Positions 22,621 to 34,075 of a DNA stretch of 64,000 bases are shown here, piece by piece. The notes beneath the pieces were generated by a model that saw only the letters and a program-made list of their open reading frames with translations, was not told the origin of the DNA and searched no databases. A program made the translations under genes and the position numbers. The stretch is from Orientallactaga sibirica (Eukaryota; Chordata; Mammalia; Rodentia; Dipodidae): contig JAEOAD010000035.1 in NCBI GenBank assembly GCA_036365145.1, positions 2,044,001 through 2,108,000 of the forward strand. The letters are read 5' to 3'. Positions within the stretch are counted from its first letter, which is position 1. Every line of letters begins with the position of its first letter.

Positions 22621-23582
22621 TGTCTATTGTTGCGAGACACCTGCCTGTGTGGCTTTGGCCTTTTTGAGTTGATTTTCAAAAGGAATATGGAAGGATTTGA
22701 AACCTTTGCCCAAGAGGCACCTTGCAGTTCTGTAAGTACACCTTGAAGGACTATTCTGGTCAGAGTTGAAAGACCTGAATGAATTACGAACGATGGACAA
22801 TGAAGTTTGACTTATGAGGGTGAGAAAGAGCTTTGTCTGGACTGGGCTAGAAACAGTTTGTGTGAGAAGCTTGCTGTTATGCCCTCGTCCTGAGAACCTG
22901 TGCAGAGTTGCTTTGCATAGAAACAGACTGATGTGAGGGATATGGCACAGAAAAAAATGAAAAACTGAAATCTTTGGGCCAAAACTTCTGTCTGTTCAGC
23001 TGCAATTATATGAGATTAAAACCATTGAGATTGGGCCAGCTGACATGCATTGGGATGACAGAAAAAAAAAATGCAGTCTTTTGAAAAAGCCTGAATGCTG
23101 AAGGAGTGTCCTGTTCTTCAAAGTCTGCTTCATTCCCCCTGGATTAACAAATGGGCACTCTCCCTGGTATTGTGGAGTATAAGAAATGCAGGAAAGAGAG
23201 GGTCATTGAGTTTGCAATGTGGTCTTGTGCTTTGGAAATGGCCATGGACAGTGTGAAGTAGGTTTGCTGGATACCTGCGTGGTGACCAGATGAAGCCGTA
23301 GGATGAACCATGGATTGCAGTGGAGACCAGTGGAGATGCTAGGACCACTAGATGGCTGCTGAGGAAAGCTGCCAGCCCAGGATGAAGGTTTCCAGGACTG
23401 TGAGTAGCCTAGCTGGAGGGGTGGAATTGGAATTTTAGAGACTTTTTCTGGTTAAAATTATTGGACTTGGAGACTTGTCACTGGCTAAAGTTGTTGGGCT
23501 TGGAGCTAGAGAGTTTAGTGTTTGCCCTCTCTAAATCTTATATTGGCTGAAGATTTCTTTACTATGCCCAATGCCATATTTT

Positions 23583-23787
23583 TAAAAAATATGTTATTTA
23601 TTTTTTTTGAGAGAGAGAGAGAAAGAAGAAAAGGCAAAGAGAAGGAGAGAATGGGCATGCAGGGCTTCCAGCCACTACAAATGAACTCCAGGCACATGTG
23701 ATCCCTTGTGCATGAACTGGAATTGAACCAGGGTCCTTAAGCTTCACAGGCAAATGCCTTAGCCACTAAGCCATTTCCCCAGCCCCT
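23583..23787 (-). mobile_element. B2-type SINE nested in the LTR element
   Basis: A reversed complete B2: poly(T)/A-rich left end, a GAGAGAGA tract, GGGCTTCCAGCCACTACAAA, and the reversed head GCCATTTCCCCAGCCCC. A 13-bp target duplication with one mismatch lies at 23570-23582 and 23788-23800 (AATGCCATATTTT versus AATGCCATCTTTT). It inserted after the LTR element, which dates the two events relative to each other. Confidence 0.92.
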
Positions 23788-24009
23788 AATGCCATCTTTT
23801 GCAGTGTGAGTGTTTATTCTGTGCCATTATGGGTTTTGGGAGGGGGTATTTTCTTTTTGCTATTATGGCTCAGTTAAAAGACCTTGGGTTATGGGGATGT
23901 TTGAACATCATTAGGATTGACAAAAACTATAGGGACTTTTAAAGTTGGACTAAATGCATTGTATTTTCTATCATGGATGGTTATCAGTTGATGGGGGCCA
24001 GGGGCAGAA

Positions 24010-24359
24010 TGTGGTGGTTGATTCAGGTGTCCCCCATAAACTTAGGTGTTCTGAATGCTAGGTCCCCAGCTGATGGAGATTTGGGAATTAATGCCTCCTG
24101 GAGGCAGTGTATTGTTAAGGGAAGGCTTATAGGTATCATAGCCAGTTTCCCCTTGCCACTCTCCTTGGCACACTCTCCTGTTGCTATTGTCCAGTTGATG
24201 TTGGCCAGGAGGTGGTGTCCACCCTCTGCTCATGACATCACTTTCCCCTGCCATCATGGAGCTTCCCCCCGAGCCTGTAAACCAAAATAAACCCTTTTTT
24301 TCTCACAAGCTTCTCTTGGTTGGGTGATATCTGCCAGCAATGCGAACCTGACTGCAACA
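24010..24359 (+). repeat. 3' LTR of the MaLR-type element
   Basis: 350 bp, TG...CA, with AACCAAAATAAACCC. Its end reads CTGACTGCAACA, whereas the 5' LTR ends CTGACA. It therefore carries six extra bases at the edge, or its true edge is slightly shifted. Confidence 0.8.
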
Positions 24360-24364
24360 TCTAC

Positions 24365-25598
24365 TCAAAAGCACCAGATGGAAATTCTGAATTTTTAATA
24401 CTGTGCGTTAAGAGTATTTACCATATTTTACATGAGCTCACTTTCCGGGTAATTGCAAAGTTAAGTAATTGCCTGGAGAAGGTAAACATTTTTAAAGTCC
24501 TTAAGAGGAGTCTTAACTTATTTGATACAAGGGCAATGAAATAGTGGTTTGAATTGACATAAAATCCTCCTTGTATCTCCCTATGACATCATGTGAGCTG
24601 CCAGCACACACGTTTTGATGTAAGGGCTTTTTCAATACACTTCATTCATCATCACAACCTTCCTCGTGATATCACTTTTTCCCTGAATTTCTGAGTAAAT
24701 AAGAGTGTGTTGACTTTGATTTAATTGTGTTTTTCTTAGGCACCTGATGACGACAGTCCAGGAAGATTCAATTTACTGGTATGACAGAATTAAATGGCTA
24801 ATGACTGGGGAGGTAGGACATTGTTCATTACAAAATAACAAGCATAAGTCCTTCAGTGTTGTTGTCCTGACTTTGGACTCATGATGTGCCACTGCACATG
24901 TGTTCCAAAGCTCTAGATAATCTCTTTTATCTCCAGTGGTGGGTTTTGTATGCATTTGTACAGATGGAGTTTCATTGATTAACTGAAAAGGGTTGAAGAG
25001 GAACTCAGATGTATACATTGAGTCAGATCTTGAAAAGATAAATTATTTTGAGCAAAAACAATGAAGAGGGAGAGGCAATTATATCAGACACTGCAAATAC
25101 CATGGATCAATTCATAAAAGAAGGGAAGCATGCTGTCTGTGTAGGGACCAGCAGCCTGCTGGATTCCCAAAAGTAGGGGGATGAAATGAAACCTATGGGC
25201 AGTACATGTCACTTTCCCTAAGTTATTCCCATGCCCCTTAAATTCTCAGGACAACTTTTAACATAAATCTGAAAACAAAAATAACAAATGGGTTTCAGCC
25301 CATGTTCTCTGTACTCCTCTCATTCCCTTCTTGATAGTAGGAAGTCAAGCTCCCTCCCTGTCCCTATCCACTCTGCTTTATTGTGAAAATGCAATTCTTT
25401 CTTGTTTCATGTACATCCCTCTGGTTTCTGCACTAGCTTCTGAAGTTCCTGGATGGCAGCACATGTGTCCTTCCCTTCTTTGGCTTGTATCGTTTTACAT
25501 GGTGTAGATGTGATTATGAACACATCCATCACATTCTATGTTCAGAAATGTGGACTAGAGTGCAATAACTTCCATTTGTATCATTACATTTTAAGTAG
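24365..25598. other. Unique DNA
   Basis: No gene or clear repeat was seen. Confidence 0.45.
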
Positions 25599-25757
25599 AG
25601 TCGGGTGTGGGGGCACACGCCTTTAATCCCAGTACTCGGGAGGCAGAGGTAGGAGGATTGCTGTAAGTTCGAGATCAGCCTGAGACTACATAGTGAATTC
25701 CAAGTCAGCCTTGGCTGAAATGAGACCCTACCTGAAAAAAAAAAAAAAAACCAACAA
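25599..25757 (+). mobile_element. B1 SINE
   Basis: AGTCGGGTGTGGGGGCACAC, AGTACTCGGGAGGCAGAGGT and CTGAGACTACATAGTGAATT are present, ending in poly(A). It is followed by a CAA-rich low-complexity run to about 25800. Confidence 0.93.
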
Positions 25758-25871
25758 CAACAACAAAAAAAACAGTAACAACAACAATAAATTAAATAGA
25801 GATCCTGGAATCAAGCAAAAATAGTAAAGTTACTCTTAGAAAACGTTTTCCTCTAAAAGCAAATTATGCAT

Positions 25872-26255
25872 TGCTAAGGTTAGGAGCTTGAATGTACCCT
25901 CCAATCAAGGCCCAGTTGTTAAAGGTTTGGTCTCCAAAGTGACCTGTTGGAAGGTGGTATCTACTAAGAGGTCTGTATCACTAGGGGTCTGCCATCAAAA
26001 GGAAGTGTGGCACTTTGACCTGCTCTTCCTATTTGTTTTACTCTTGAGCTCAAGACCAGTTGAGAGCTTTTGTCCCCCAGAACATTCCTGCTGTTATATG
26101 CTGCCTTGCCACAGGCGGGCAAAAGAAAAGAAAAAAAAAAAAGGTGGTATTCAACCATGGATTAGGACTTCCAAAACTGTGAGCCAAAATAAGCCCCTTT
26201 CTTTCCACTCTAAGTGCTTCTGTAACAGGTTTTATTACAGTGATGGAATGCTAGC
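25872..26255 (+). mobile_element. Solo LTR, MaLR-like
   Basis: Starts TGCTAAGGTTAGGAGCTTGA and contains GGTTTGGTCTCCAAAGTGAC and AACTGTGAGCCAAAATAAGC. It ends near ATTACAGTGATGGAATGC. The same block order is seen in the solo LTR at 28916-29247. An internal A-run lies near 26128-26142. A 132-codon frame inside it (25888-26286) is a by-product of the repeat. Confidence 0.62.
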
Positions 26256-26326
26256 ACATGCCTATCTTACATCTCAAGCATCTTAATTAGGCCAAGAGTA
26301 TATTACGAATATAAATGAGCTATAGG

Positions 26327-26527
26327 ATCTGGGGAGATGGCTCAGTCAGTAAACTGCTTGGCTTCCAAGCATGAGGACCTGAGTTCAGATCCCCAGTACC
26401 TACATAAAGGCCAAGTGTGGTAGCAAGCATCTATAATCCCAGTGCTAGGAAGACAGAGACAGGATTCTTGGAACTTACTGGCTAGCCAGCATCACCAAAT
26501 CAGTCTCCAGGCTCAGTGAGAGACCAT
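26327..26527 (+). mobile_element. B4-type composite SINE
   Basis: A tRNA/ID-like head (GGGGAGATGGCTCAGTCAGT ... GAGTTCAGATCCCCAGTACC) is fused to a B1-like body (GCATCTATAATCCCAGTGCT). This is the B4 structure (ID plus B1). Confidence 0.8.
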
Positions 26528-27912
26528 ATAAATCATTACCATTTTATGTATGAAACTTGACATTTAGAATGAGATAGATGTGAATATATTACAACCCCTG
26601 ATATCTTTAAATTAATGTAAACATCTTCATCCCATTTTAAGTCTCAAGATTCTAGACCATAGCTTATACTCTGGGTCTAAAACATCACTCTGAAACAGAT
26701 TTTGTGTCCTTGAACTTTATCTCTCTGCTGATATTTGTAAATGCATTCTAAAAGTGCAATTTAAATGTTTCCTTCCAGAGAATGGGAGCAACGATGGCTA
26801 TGAACTTCTGTTTTATCAAATGGAAAAAGGAAATCCTTGCTCCATTTTTAAAACACTTATGATATAGCATATATATATATAATTAAATAATGTTTGCTGT
26901 AGTTCCTCCCCTGCTCCCATCTGGCCTTTGAACCCAGTATTTTCAATCTCATTTACCTTTCATTCAGCTAATCCATCTTTCAGCCAGGCCTTCTTGAAGA
27001 AACAAAGCATTAACTGGACTTGCCATTGTGTCTTGGACTGTTTCGGTGACAATTTTCTGTGACAGGGAAAAAATGTTGCTAATTCATTGCTTCAGGAAAT
27101 GAAGGCTTAATAGCCTCACATCTGGTAAATTATGGCCTTCCTGTACTCCAAGCAGTGGCAGCACATAGTACTATTTGGAAGTAAGAAAAAAGAAAGAACG
27201 AAAGAAAGAAAGAGAGAGAGAAAGAAAACAGTAAGGAAAATCGATTTTTTAATTTGTTGTGGACTCTGAAAAGAAAACCATAAAGATTTACAAGCCAAGT
27301 GCATTTTCTTTATAAAAGCATCCCTTGTCCAAGACATAGCATTGAGTCATCCAAAAGATAAGTGAAAACCCTTCCAATATCTTGATGGCAACTCTGAGAG
27401 GTCACTGTGGAATGAGATCACCATGTGGCAGAGCTTCTGGGCACTGTGGGTGGGACCAAACACAAGATATGAAAATGCAATGATACAATCTTTTAGGCCT
27501 CTGGGAGACATGACAAATACACAATGATTTCTCTTTAAGTGCGATTTGTTTATTGGTTGTGAAATACAGTTCAGCTTCTCTCTGAAATGGCAGGTAGACC
27601 AGCTTTCAAAAGATTTACAGATGTTGAGAGAAAATCCCCTAAAGGACACACTACAGCACATGGCAGGCTTCACTCTAACAAGTGGCTAGGGTATAGGAAT
27701 AGAATTTAGGATTATTGTCCCAATGGTAGGACTGGTGGTGAATAGCTTTTGTCACATCAATACCAAGTGGGATCATGGACATGTGAGATCACCACAGTGA
27801 CTCCCACATGTGTTGCTACCTAGTTCACGAAAATAAACCAGGATAGCCAAATAGACAAAGTGGAGAATTTTTTTTTTAATGGTGGGAATAAGAGATGTGG
27901 CAAAAGAAACAG
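26528..27912. other. Unique DNA with short simple repeats
   Basis: A short (TA)n lies near 26868-26882 and a (GAAA)n tract at 27186-27226. No gene was recognised. Confidence 0.5.
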
Positions 27913-27913
27913 A

Positions 27914-28046
27914 ATGTCGAGCATGGTAGTACACACCTGCAAGTCAGCACACAGGAGGGCTGAAGCAGGAGGATTGAGTTTGAAGTCAAGCTTGACTACA
28001 GAAGGAGACTTTGTCTCTAAAACAGAAAATAAAAAAAAAATAAAAA
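27914..28046 (+). mobile_element. Old B1/PB1-like SINE
   Basis: GTCGAGCATGGTAGTACACA, then AAGCAGGAGGATTGAGTTTG, GAGACTTTGTCTC and an A-rich tail: a diverged 7SL monomer without the lineage-specific right half. Confidence 0.65.
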
Positions 28047-28571
28047 TCTAACATGTGGGAAGTGCTCCTGTCCTTAGAGGAGAGGGGTCTTTTTATGCTA
28101 GTAGAGCAGTGCCCCCCCCACCACAGTCACAGTGTAGGACTGAGTTCTACTAATCCTTTGTCATTCGCACTTGGGATCATTAATTTTACAAGAGGCCATG
28201 TTGATTGTCTTTGGCATTCCTATTGAGGGTGGTGATATGTGTCTATCATGTCTTATCTCACAGGTCCTCACCCATGAAGGTGAGACTATTCATGAACCAT
28301 GGTGAGTGAGCTTGGTGGTGTTATGAGCTACAGTTGAAATGCTTTCCTGCTCAGAGATTACATGGGCAGCCTGTACTTGGCAAGGAAGGAAGGACTTAGA
28401 AATCATTTTGCTACCTAACCTCATTCCTTCTTCTACACCGATGAACAATTGCCATGGGGTGACGCTATCTAGGGGACATTAAGATGAATAATTCCAATCA
28501 GATATACATTTCAGGATCTGAAGTTGAAAGCAAAAGGCTAGCCTCTCTGAGGATCTTGCACACTGCTTATG
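28047..28571. other. Unique DNA
   Basis: No gene or repeat was identified. Confidence 0.4.
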
Positions 28572-28587
28572 TCAAATGTCATTCTTT

Positions 28588-28877
28588 CTTTCTTTCTTTC
28601 TTTCTTTGGAAAGAGACACAGCGAGAGACAGAGAGAGAGACAGGGAGAGGAAGACAGATAGAGATGGAAGTGCCAGCAGCCTCTCAGCGGCTGTGAATGA
28701 AATCCAGATGCATGCGCCCCTCCCCCCCCCCCCCCCGTCAAGTGTGGCATTGCGCCCTTGCTTCACTTTGCATCTGGCTAAACGTGGGACCTGGAGATTG
28801 GAACTGCTAGAGATTGGAACCAGCATTCTTAGGCTTAGGAGGCAGGTGCCTTAACAGCTAAGCCATCTCTCCAACCC
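28588..28877 (-). mobile_element. B2-type SINE, long variant, antisense
   Basis: A reversed B2 with a TTTC-expanded tail at the left and the head GCCATCTCTCCAACCCT at the right. The middle carries the longer-subfamily insert, a C-run of about 17 (28721-28737), and a small internal duplication (AGAGATTGGAACTGC / AGAGATTGGAACCAG). A 16-bp target duplication with one mismatch lies at 28572-28587 and 28878-28893. Confidence 0.92.
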
Positions 28878-28915
28878 TCAAATGCCATTCTTTATTTAGT
28901 TGTCCCTTACTGGGT

Positions 28916-29247
28916 GTTCTGGTTTGGATCTTAAGTATCTGCTAAAGGCCCATGTGTTACAGGCTTGGCTCCAGATTGGTGCTGATGGGAAGTAGGAGGA
29001 ATCTGTAGGAGGCATGGCCTTGTGGGAATGGTTTAAGTCATTGGGAGTATATCTTTGAAGTGGATTGTGGGATCTTAGTCTCTTTAACTATCTTTCACTT
29101 AGAGGTGAGAGCCTTGGTACTCCCATTGGGTACTCCTACTATGATGAGCTGCCTTGCTGTGGTCCCCGATAGTCCCATGAACTGAAACTCCCAGAACTGT
29201 AAGCCAAAATAAGAATTTTCTCTTCATTAACTGACCAAACACTCACC
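28916..29247 (+). mobile_element. Solo LTR, MaLR-like
   Basis: TGTTCTGGTTTGGATCTTAA, GGCCCATGTGTTACAGGCTT, TGAAGTGGATTGTGGGATCT and AACTGTAAGCCAAAATAAGA occur in the order seen in MaLR LTRs. No paired LTR is nearby. Confidence 0.62.
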
Positions 29248-29352
29248 ATGTGACTCATGTTAAGATGACTGATTATGGGATGTCCCTTAACAACCTGGCT
29301 TGAGACATTTTCTCTAATATACCTCCATGTCTTAAAACCAGAAATTCGATAA

Positions 29353-29560
29353 TTTTTTTTTTTTTTTACTGTCCAAGAAAGTTTTTGAACACTTTATTCA
29401 CTTCACTAGCTTATATCCCAAAACAAATCGTGGGACTTCAAATAACACACATTGCCAGTTCTAATGTTTCCAAAGAAATAGATACATTTTTCATTGTTAT
29501 CAGATTGTACAAGAAATACAAGAATGCAGGAAATATAAAATATGTAGTATGATACATTAT
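29353..29560 (-). pseudogene. Possible 3' end of a processed pseudogene, antisense
   Basis: A T-run at 29354-29368 is followed 20 bases later by GAACACTTTATTCACTTC. On the minus strand this reads as an AATAAA signal placed correctly before a poly(A) tail. It does not match the SINE or L1 tails in the window. The upstream minus-strand sequence looks like 3' UTR and has no frame, so the parent gene cannot be named. It could instead be an unrecognised SINE. Confidence 0.3.
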
Positions 29561-29654
29561 CTGAAAAAGTTCAGATCTATGAAAATTTTTTCCATATCAA
29601 TTTATAAATAGGGTCATGCCCTGTCATCTCATTGGCCTTTGGATCTAACAAGTA

Positions 29655-29775
29655 CCTATATCTACATTTCACACAAAGGAAAGTGAGGCCCCATTGTGGC
29701 ATTAGGCATGTTGCCAAGGCTACAAAGTGTTCCAGAAGCAGAACACAGCAGCATAATCGTACCCAAAACTAGGTC
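29655..29775 (+). mobile_element. MIR fragment
   Basis: CATTTCACACAAAGGAAAGT, then GAGGCCCCATTGTGG and TGTTGCCAAGGCTACAAAGT, follows the MIR core order. Confidence 0.5.
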
Positions 29776-29924
29776 CCATAAACCAAGTGGCTGTCAGGTC
29801 TTCCTCGGCAAGTCTGTGTGGAAGTTAGACCTCCTTCTATATGAGGACTCATAATGAGGACCACTAATAATAAGCAGTAGGGGGAGAGAAAATTTTTTAC
29901 TGTGTAGCAAGCCAATTTAAAATC

Positions 29925-30085
29925 TTTATATATGATGATTTGACCTTTACAAGTTCACAATAGAAGTGCTATTGTTTAAGGTAGTACAAACTGGAAAACG
30001 ATACCCCTAGAAGATAAAGGACTTCCCCATGCTATCACAATCCATAAATGATGAAGGTTGCCTTGATTCCAAGAAATCTGGTTCT
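29925..30085 (+). mobile_element. Probable MIR fragment
   Basis: CTGGAAAACGATACCCCTAG, then AAAGGACTTCCCCATGCTAT and a CACAATCCATAAATGATGAA block, resembles a decayed MIR. Only the order of motifs supports it. Confidence 0.4.
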
Positions 30086-32090
30086 TCAGTTAGGTCTCTT
30101 AAGCTACTATGTTAAATTAATTACTTTATATTAATCAATGTTGAACACAGCTTTTTCACACAAAAGCACCAGTTAATGTTGCATGGATTGTTAAAGGACA
30201 GATGACACCCTCTCATCACATCTACCTACCTCTAGGTCTATACCAGTTGTGGTATCTGGGGCTAGATCATTCTTACTGGTGGGGGCGATCCTGTGAATCA
30301 TAGTTTGTAGCCTCTACTCATTGATGCCAATTGTGCTTCCCCAATCAAAAATGTCTTCAGATAAACACAGAGGTGGGGGCAGAGTGAAGATAAGATCACT
30401 CCTGGCTTGAGAACTTCTGTCTTGGGCATGTAAAGGAAGGAGCTATGATAACTGGGGACATTCCTGAAACCTAGTGTCATGGATTCATGAATGCTTCCTG
30501 CTTATGCTTTCTCCCAGGATAGCATTGAACAGGGAATGAAGGCTTGTCTGTTTAGCTCCTTTCCCACAAACTAAGAGATAACACTTGTTGGGATGTCGTC
30601 CTTACATGCAGACAATGTTCAGATGGAAGGAACATGGGTGGTAGGGTTCCTAGGAGAAGGCAAATCACAAAGCAGGTTCTTGTGCTCCAGATGAATGTGT
30701 GCTGTTTCATTTAGTGTATTTCTGAATAAAAGAAAGACAGGAATGAAACTCTCGGTGAGGCAATGGACTTGATGCTCAGATGGAACTCAGACAAAGTGAT
30801 ATTCCCCAGTTAGGAGCTGACCTCAGGATGATGTGGCTTGGCATGTCTTGGTAAAGACACAGTATGGAGAAAATCCAGAAAACACTTATCTTTCAGCATG
30901 GGAGGTATTCATATGTTTATTGAGACATCTGAACGTAGGACTTTCTTGATGGATAAGGAAACCTAATGTTTTCAGTTATTATAACAATGAGGTCATTGCA
31001 AGTCCCATAAAACTAAAGCCTGCTCTCCAAGCTCAGGTCTAGTTTGTTATTCACATAGTGGTTCCAAGCTTATTTAACAAGCCAGTTTTGACAAGTTGAA
31101 TTTCTTTATAGGATGTTTGTTTAATTGTAGCAGAGCCATCCTATCGTAAAAGTATTTTCAACTGTGTGGAGATTAAAAACTGTGAAGTCAAGGGCTTTTC
31201 TTTTTTTCATGATGAGGTTCGCACAACTTTCAAATAACGACTTTCTGAGTCAGATTTTCATTAGGGATATACAAAAACATTTCAAAATGAACATAGAAAT
31301 CTCTAAAATTCAAAAGAGAAAAGAAAAAGCTGAAGTAAAAGAAACCATGGATAGGCTTATATCTTTAGGAGAGATTAAGATGACTGGAAATACGATTACA
31401 AATCTAACATAGATTTTAACTTCTTTCCTGAGGCAGGTGGCAGATTAGCATGACTCTCAAGGGAAACCACTGACAACATTTGAAAGTTTACAAACGAATG
31501 CCATTTTCATCACTCCCTACTGCAGTGTGAAGGATATCGGCTTTAGAAACATCCATTTTAGTCCAAATCCCTTCAGGGCCTTCATTGATCCACATGACTT
31601 TTCTGAACTTCATTTCCACATGTAAACACTCAGAGAATACCTTTTGATATAAGGGTTTTGATTTTTTTTTCAGCTTAGTGAAATACTTGAACTAGAAACA
31701 ATTATTGCAAAATTATCATCACCCATATCTTTACAACACTCGCTTATACAAAGGAATATTACTGTGCAGGATTTGAAGCTAACAGGTTTTCTTCTTCAGA
31801 AACTGAAGTTTTGTGTGTATTTCCTGAGATGTGTACAGATGGATGAACAATGATGTCTGTGTTTCTCTCTACCACTGGGATTATGCTTACAAATTGTCTA
31901 TTATTATATTACACCTAAGCAATGTGTATATGTGGCATAGGAGAGACATGGGAATTAATTTTCATAAACATCTAACCACAAATATTTATTCAACACAATT
32001 CACTCTCATATTTACTGATATCTTGAGAATTTGAGAAAATACCAGCCATTGATTTTGAAAATCCACTGCAAAAATCCTGACTAAATGTTT
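30086..32090. other. Unique DNA
   Basis: No gene was recognised. An 82-codon frame at 31164-31412 is Lys-rich and has no identifiable domain. A sense MIR fragment is possible at 31515-31640 (GATATCGGCTTTAG ... CTGAACTTCATTTCC). Confidence 0.45.
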
Positions 32091-32094
32091 ATTT

Positions 32095-32202
32095 ATATTT
32101 TTAAGACAAGGTTTGTATATCGCAGGCTGGCCCCCAGCTAGTAATACTCCCGCCTTAGCCTCCCTAGGGCTGAGATTACAAGTATGTGCTGTAGCCACTG
32201 CA
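32095..32202 (-). mobile_element. Old B1-like SINE, antisense
   Basis: AAGACAAGGTTTGTATATCG, then GCAGGCTGGCCCCCAGCTAG and GCTGAGATTACAAGTATGTG: a diverged reversed 7SL-type monomer. Confidence 0.6.
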
Positions 32203-32989
32203 AAATGCTGACATTTAAAGGAAAGAAAAATAGTAATAGAATGAGACAACCTTGATTTTAAGGAACTATTGTGGGTGGGTAAGGTGGAATTCCACTGTGG
32301 TCATGTGATCATTCCACATGATCAGATTGGGTCCTGGGCATTGAATTAAGAAAGCATCAATTCTTGTGGCATACAACTGAACTCCCGCTCTGAGTCAGGC
32401 ATGTAAAAATAAGTGTTAGCTCATATAGATGAAAATAACTGGAATGAGCATGTGGAACAACCGAAGACCACGTTAAAGGCGGGTCATGGTGGAATTTAGC
32501 ATATCTGAGATCAGGGGAAGATCGTACAACTTCCCAGAGGGAAACACCATCAAAGGCAAATACAGATGTATACCACTGCATATGTCCCAGCTGCAGAGTT
32601 GTGGAAGAGAGGAGAACAGAGCCTGAAAAAGTTCCAGTGACAGGGATCCTCCACTCGATTTCTGATTCCTGCAAGCTATCAAGTATAAAGGTAAAACATC
32701 TCCATTTAAAAGAATTTGGTCATGCAGAAAATTTTTTTAAATCCATCTCTTTCTTAGTTATGTATGAAGGTATTTCAGCAGAACAATGGGAAAACCCAAA
32801 AAGAAAGTACAGAAATTTTCCTTAACTAGGTTTGTGGGAGGGTAGTCACATGATGATTGCGGAGTGGAATTAGGCATGCTAGTCTTGGGATTAGAATTCA
32901 AGAAAGTGGTGCACATATGGAAGATGGAATGGATGTGTTAGACTCAATAGATTTTTAATAGGCTTATGGTAGAGACGTTGGTGTTTTCG
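32203..32989. other. Unique DNA
   Basis: Overlapping short frames on both strands near 32357-32825 have no recognisable product. Confidence 0.45.
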
Positions 32990-33108
32990 GAGAATAATTA
33001 ATAATAGCAGTACCAAGTATTAATTTGCCCAGGGTTGCACATCTAGTGACGTTTGAGTTTATCAGTCTGACTGGAAGTCAGTACTCTGCCCCAGCATTCT
33101 TCAGGCTT
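32990..33108 (-). mobile_element. MIR fragment
   Basis: TGCCCAGGGTTGCACATCTA, then GACTGGAAGTCAGTACTCTG, matches the reversed MIR segment around the 'aaggtcacacagct' motif. Confidence 0.5.
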
Positions 33109-33879
33109 TGGGAAGAGATGGTGACCCACACTTTGTGCTCTGTTGTCTGTGATATGACTCTCACAATACAGCAGAACTCTTAATGTCTCTTGTTTGTGGG
33201 GATTTGTTGAGGCTTGGGGGACAGATCTCAAACCTCATCCCCCACGTCCAAGACTGCCCATGAATAACCAGCAATGTATGCATGCCATTCAGAAGCATGG
33301 GGACGCAGAACTCAAGTATATTTTATTTGCCTCTGGGCAGCAGGATTAAAGGATGGAAAGTAGAAAAACTCATTGTTTGTTTTTGAGGCATTCAGTACTA
33401 TCGGAACTTTCAATTCTCCACCTTTCACTCAGGTTAAAATAAAACCAAAATATAATATTTCAAGATCAAAGCAAAACTTGGTGAAGAGAACTCCTGAAAT
33501 GGCTAGTAACTGCCTAACAAGGCTTTGAGTAGAGACCATGCTAACTAGGGACCATGGCAAGCTCAGTGCGTCTAGTCTGGTCATCTGGTATCCCATTGGC
33601 CTTCTCCCAACATTTCATACTGAAGCATTTATGAACTCTTCCCTTTGAACCAGGATCTGTGCAGATCAATTCAATCTTATTCATGTCAGAGGAGTTAACA
33701 CAGACTCTATGTCTCAGCATTAGTCAGTAATGGAAAGAAGTCAGAATAAAACTCCTCACCATGCTTAGGAAGAGGCCGAGTCATCTAATCCTTCAGAGAT
33801 TAAATAACCTGGATGAGCTATCTGCTGCTTTCATCCTGTGAAGATTCAGGAATAAGAACAAATTAACAACACACCTGGA
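33109..33879. other. Unique DNA
   Basis: No gene or repeat was identified. Confidence 0.4.
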
Positions 33880-34075
33880 CTGACCACATGCTAAGTAATA
33901 TTCTTTGTGCTTTTGATGCATACATTTCAGAACAACCCCTTTCATTATCTGGTTTACAAATGAAGAAACTTAGCAGAGACATTAGAGCCCTTGCCCTGGT
34001 CGGTGGCTGGTACTCAGGGTGCTGATTGATCCACACAGGTTGGCTCCCGTACCAGGCTCCTAACCCTTCTCAGCC
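33880..34075 (-). mobile_element. MIR fragment, antisense
   Basis: CCACATGCTAAGTAATATTC, then TACAAATGAAGAAACTTAGC and GGTGGCTGGTACTCAGGGTG, follows the order of a reversed MIR from 3' end to core. Confidence 0.55.

Larger units (their letters stand above)
22261..24359 (+). mobile_element. Complete non-autonomous LTR retrotransposon, MaLR/ERVL type
   Basis: Two similar direct repeats bound this element: a 5' LTR (22261-22603, TGCGGTG...CTGACA) and a 3' LTR (24010-24359, TGTGGTG...GCAACA). Both carry CCAAAATAAA signals. TCTAC occurs immediately outside each end (22256-22260 and 24360-24364), the expected 5-bp target duplication. Just after the 5' LTR, TGGTACTGAGAAGTGG resembles the tRNA-Leu primer site of ERVL/MaLR elements. 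A purine-rich GGGGGCCAGGGGCAGAA sits just before the 3' LTR. The interior (about 1.2 kb without the nested B2) has no gag, protease or polymerase frame, so it would depend on another element. The LTRs differ at many sites, so it is old and not active. The name is inferred from structure. Confidence 0.8.

Noticed and set aside
25888..26286. 132-codon frame
   Set aside because: It lies within a MaLR-like LTR and includes a poly-Lys run from an A-stretch.
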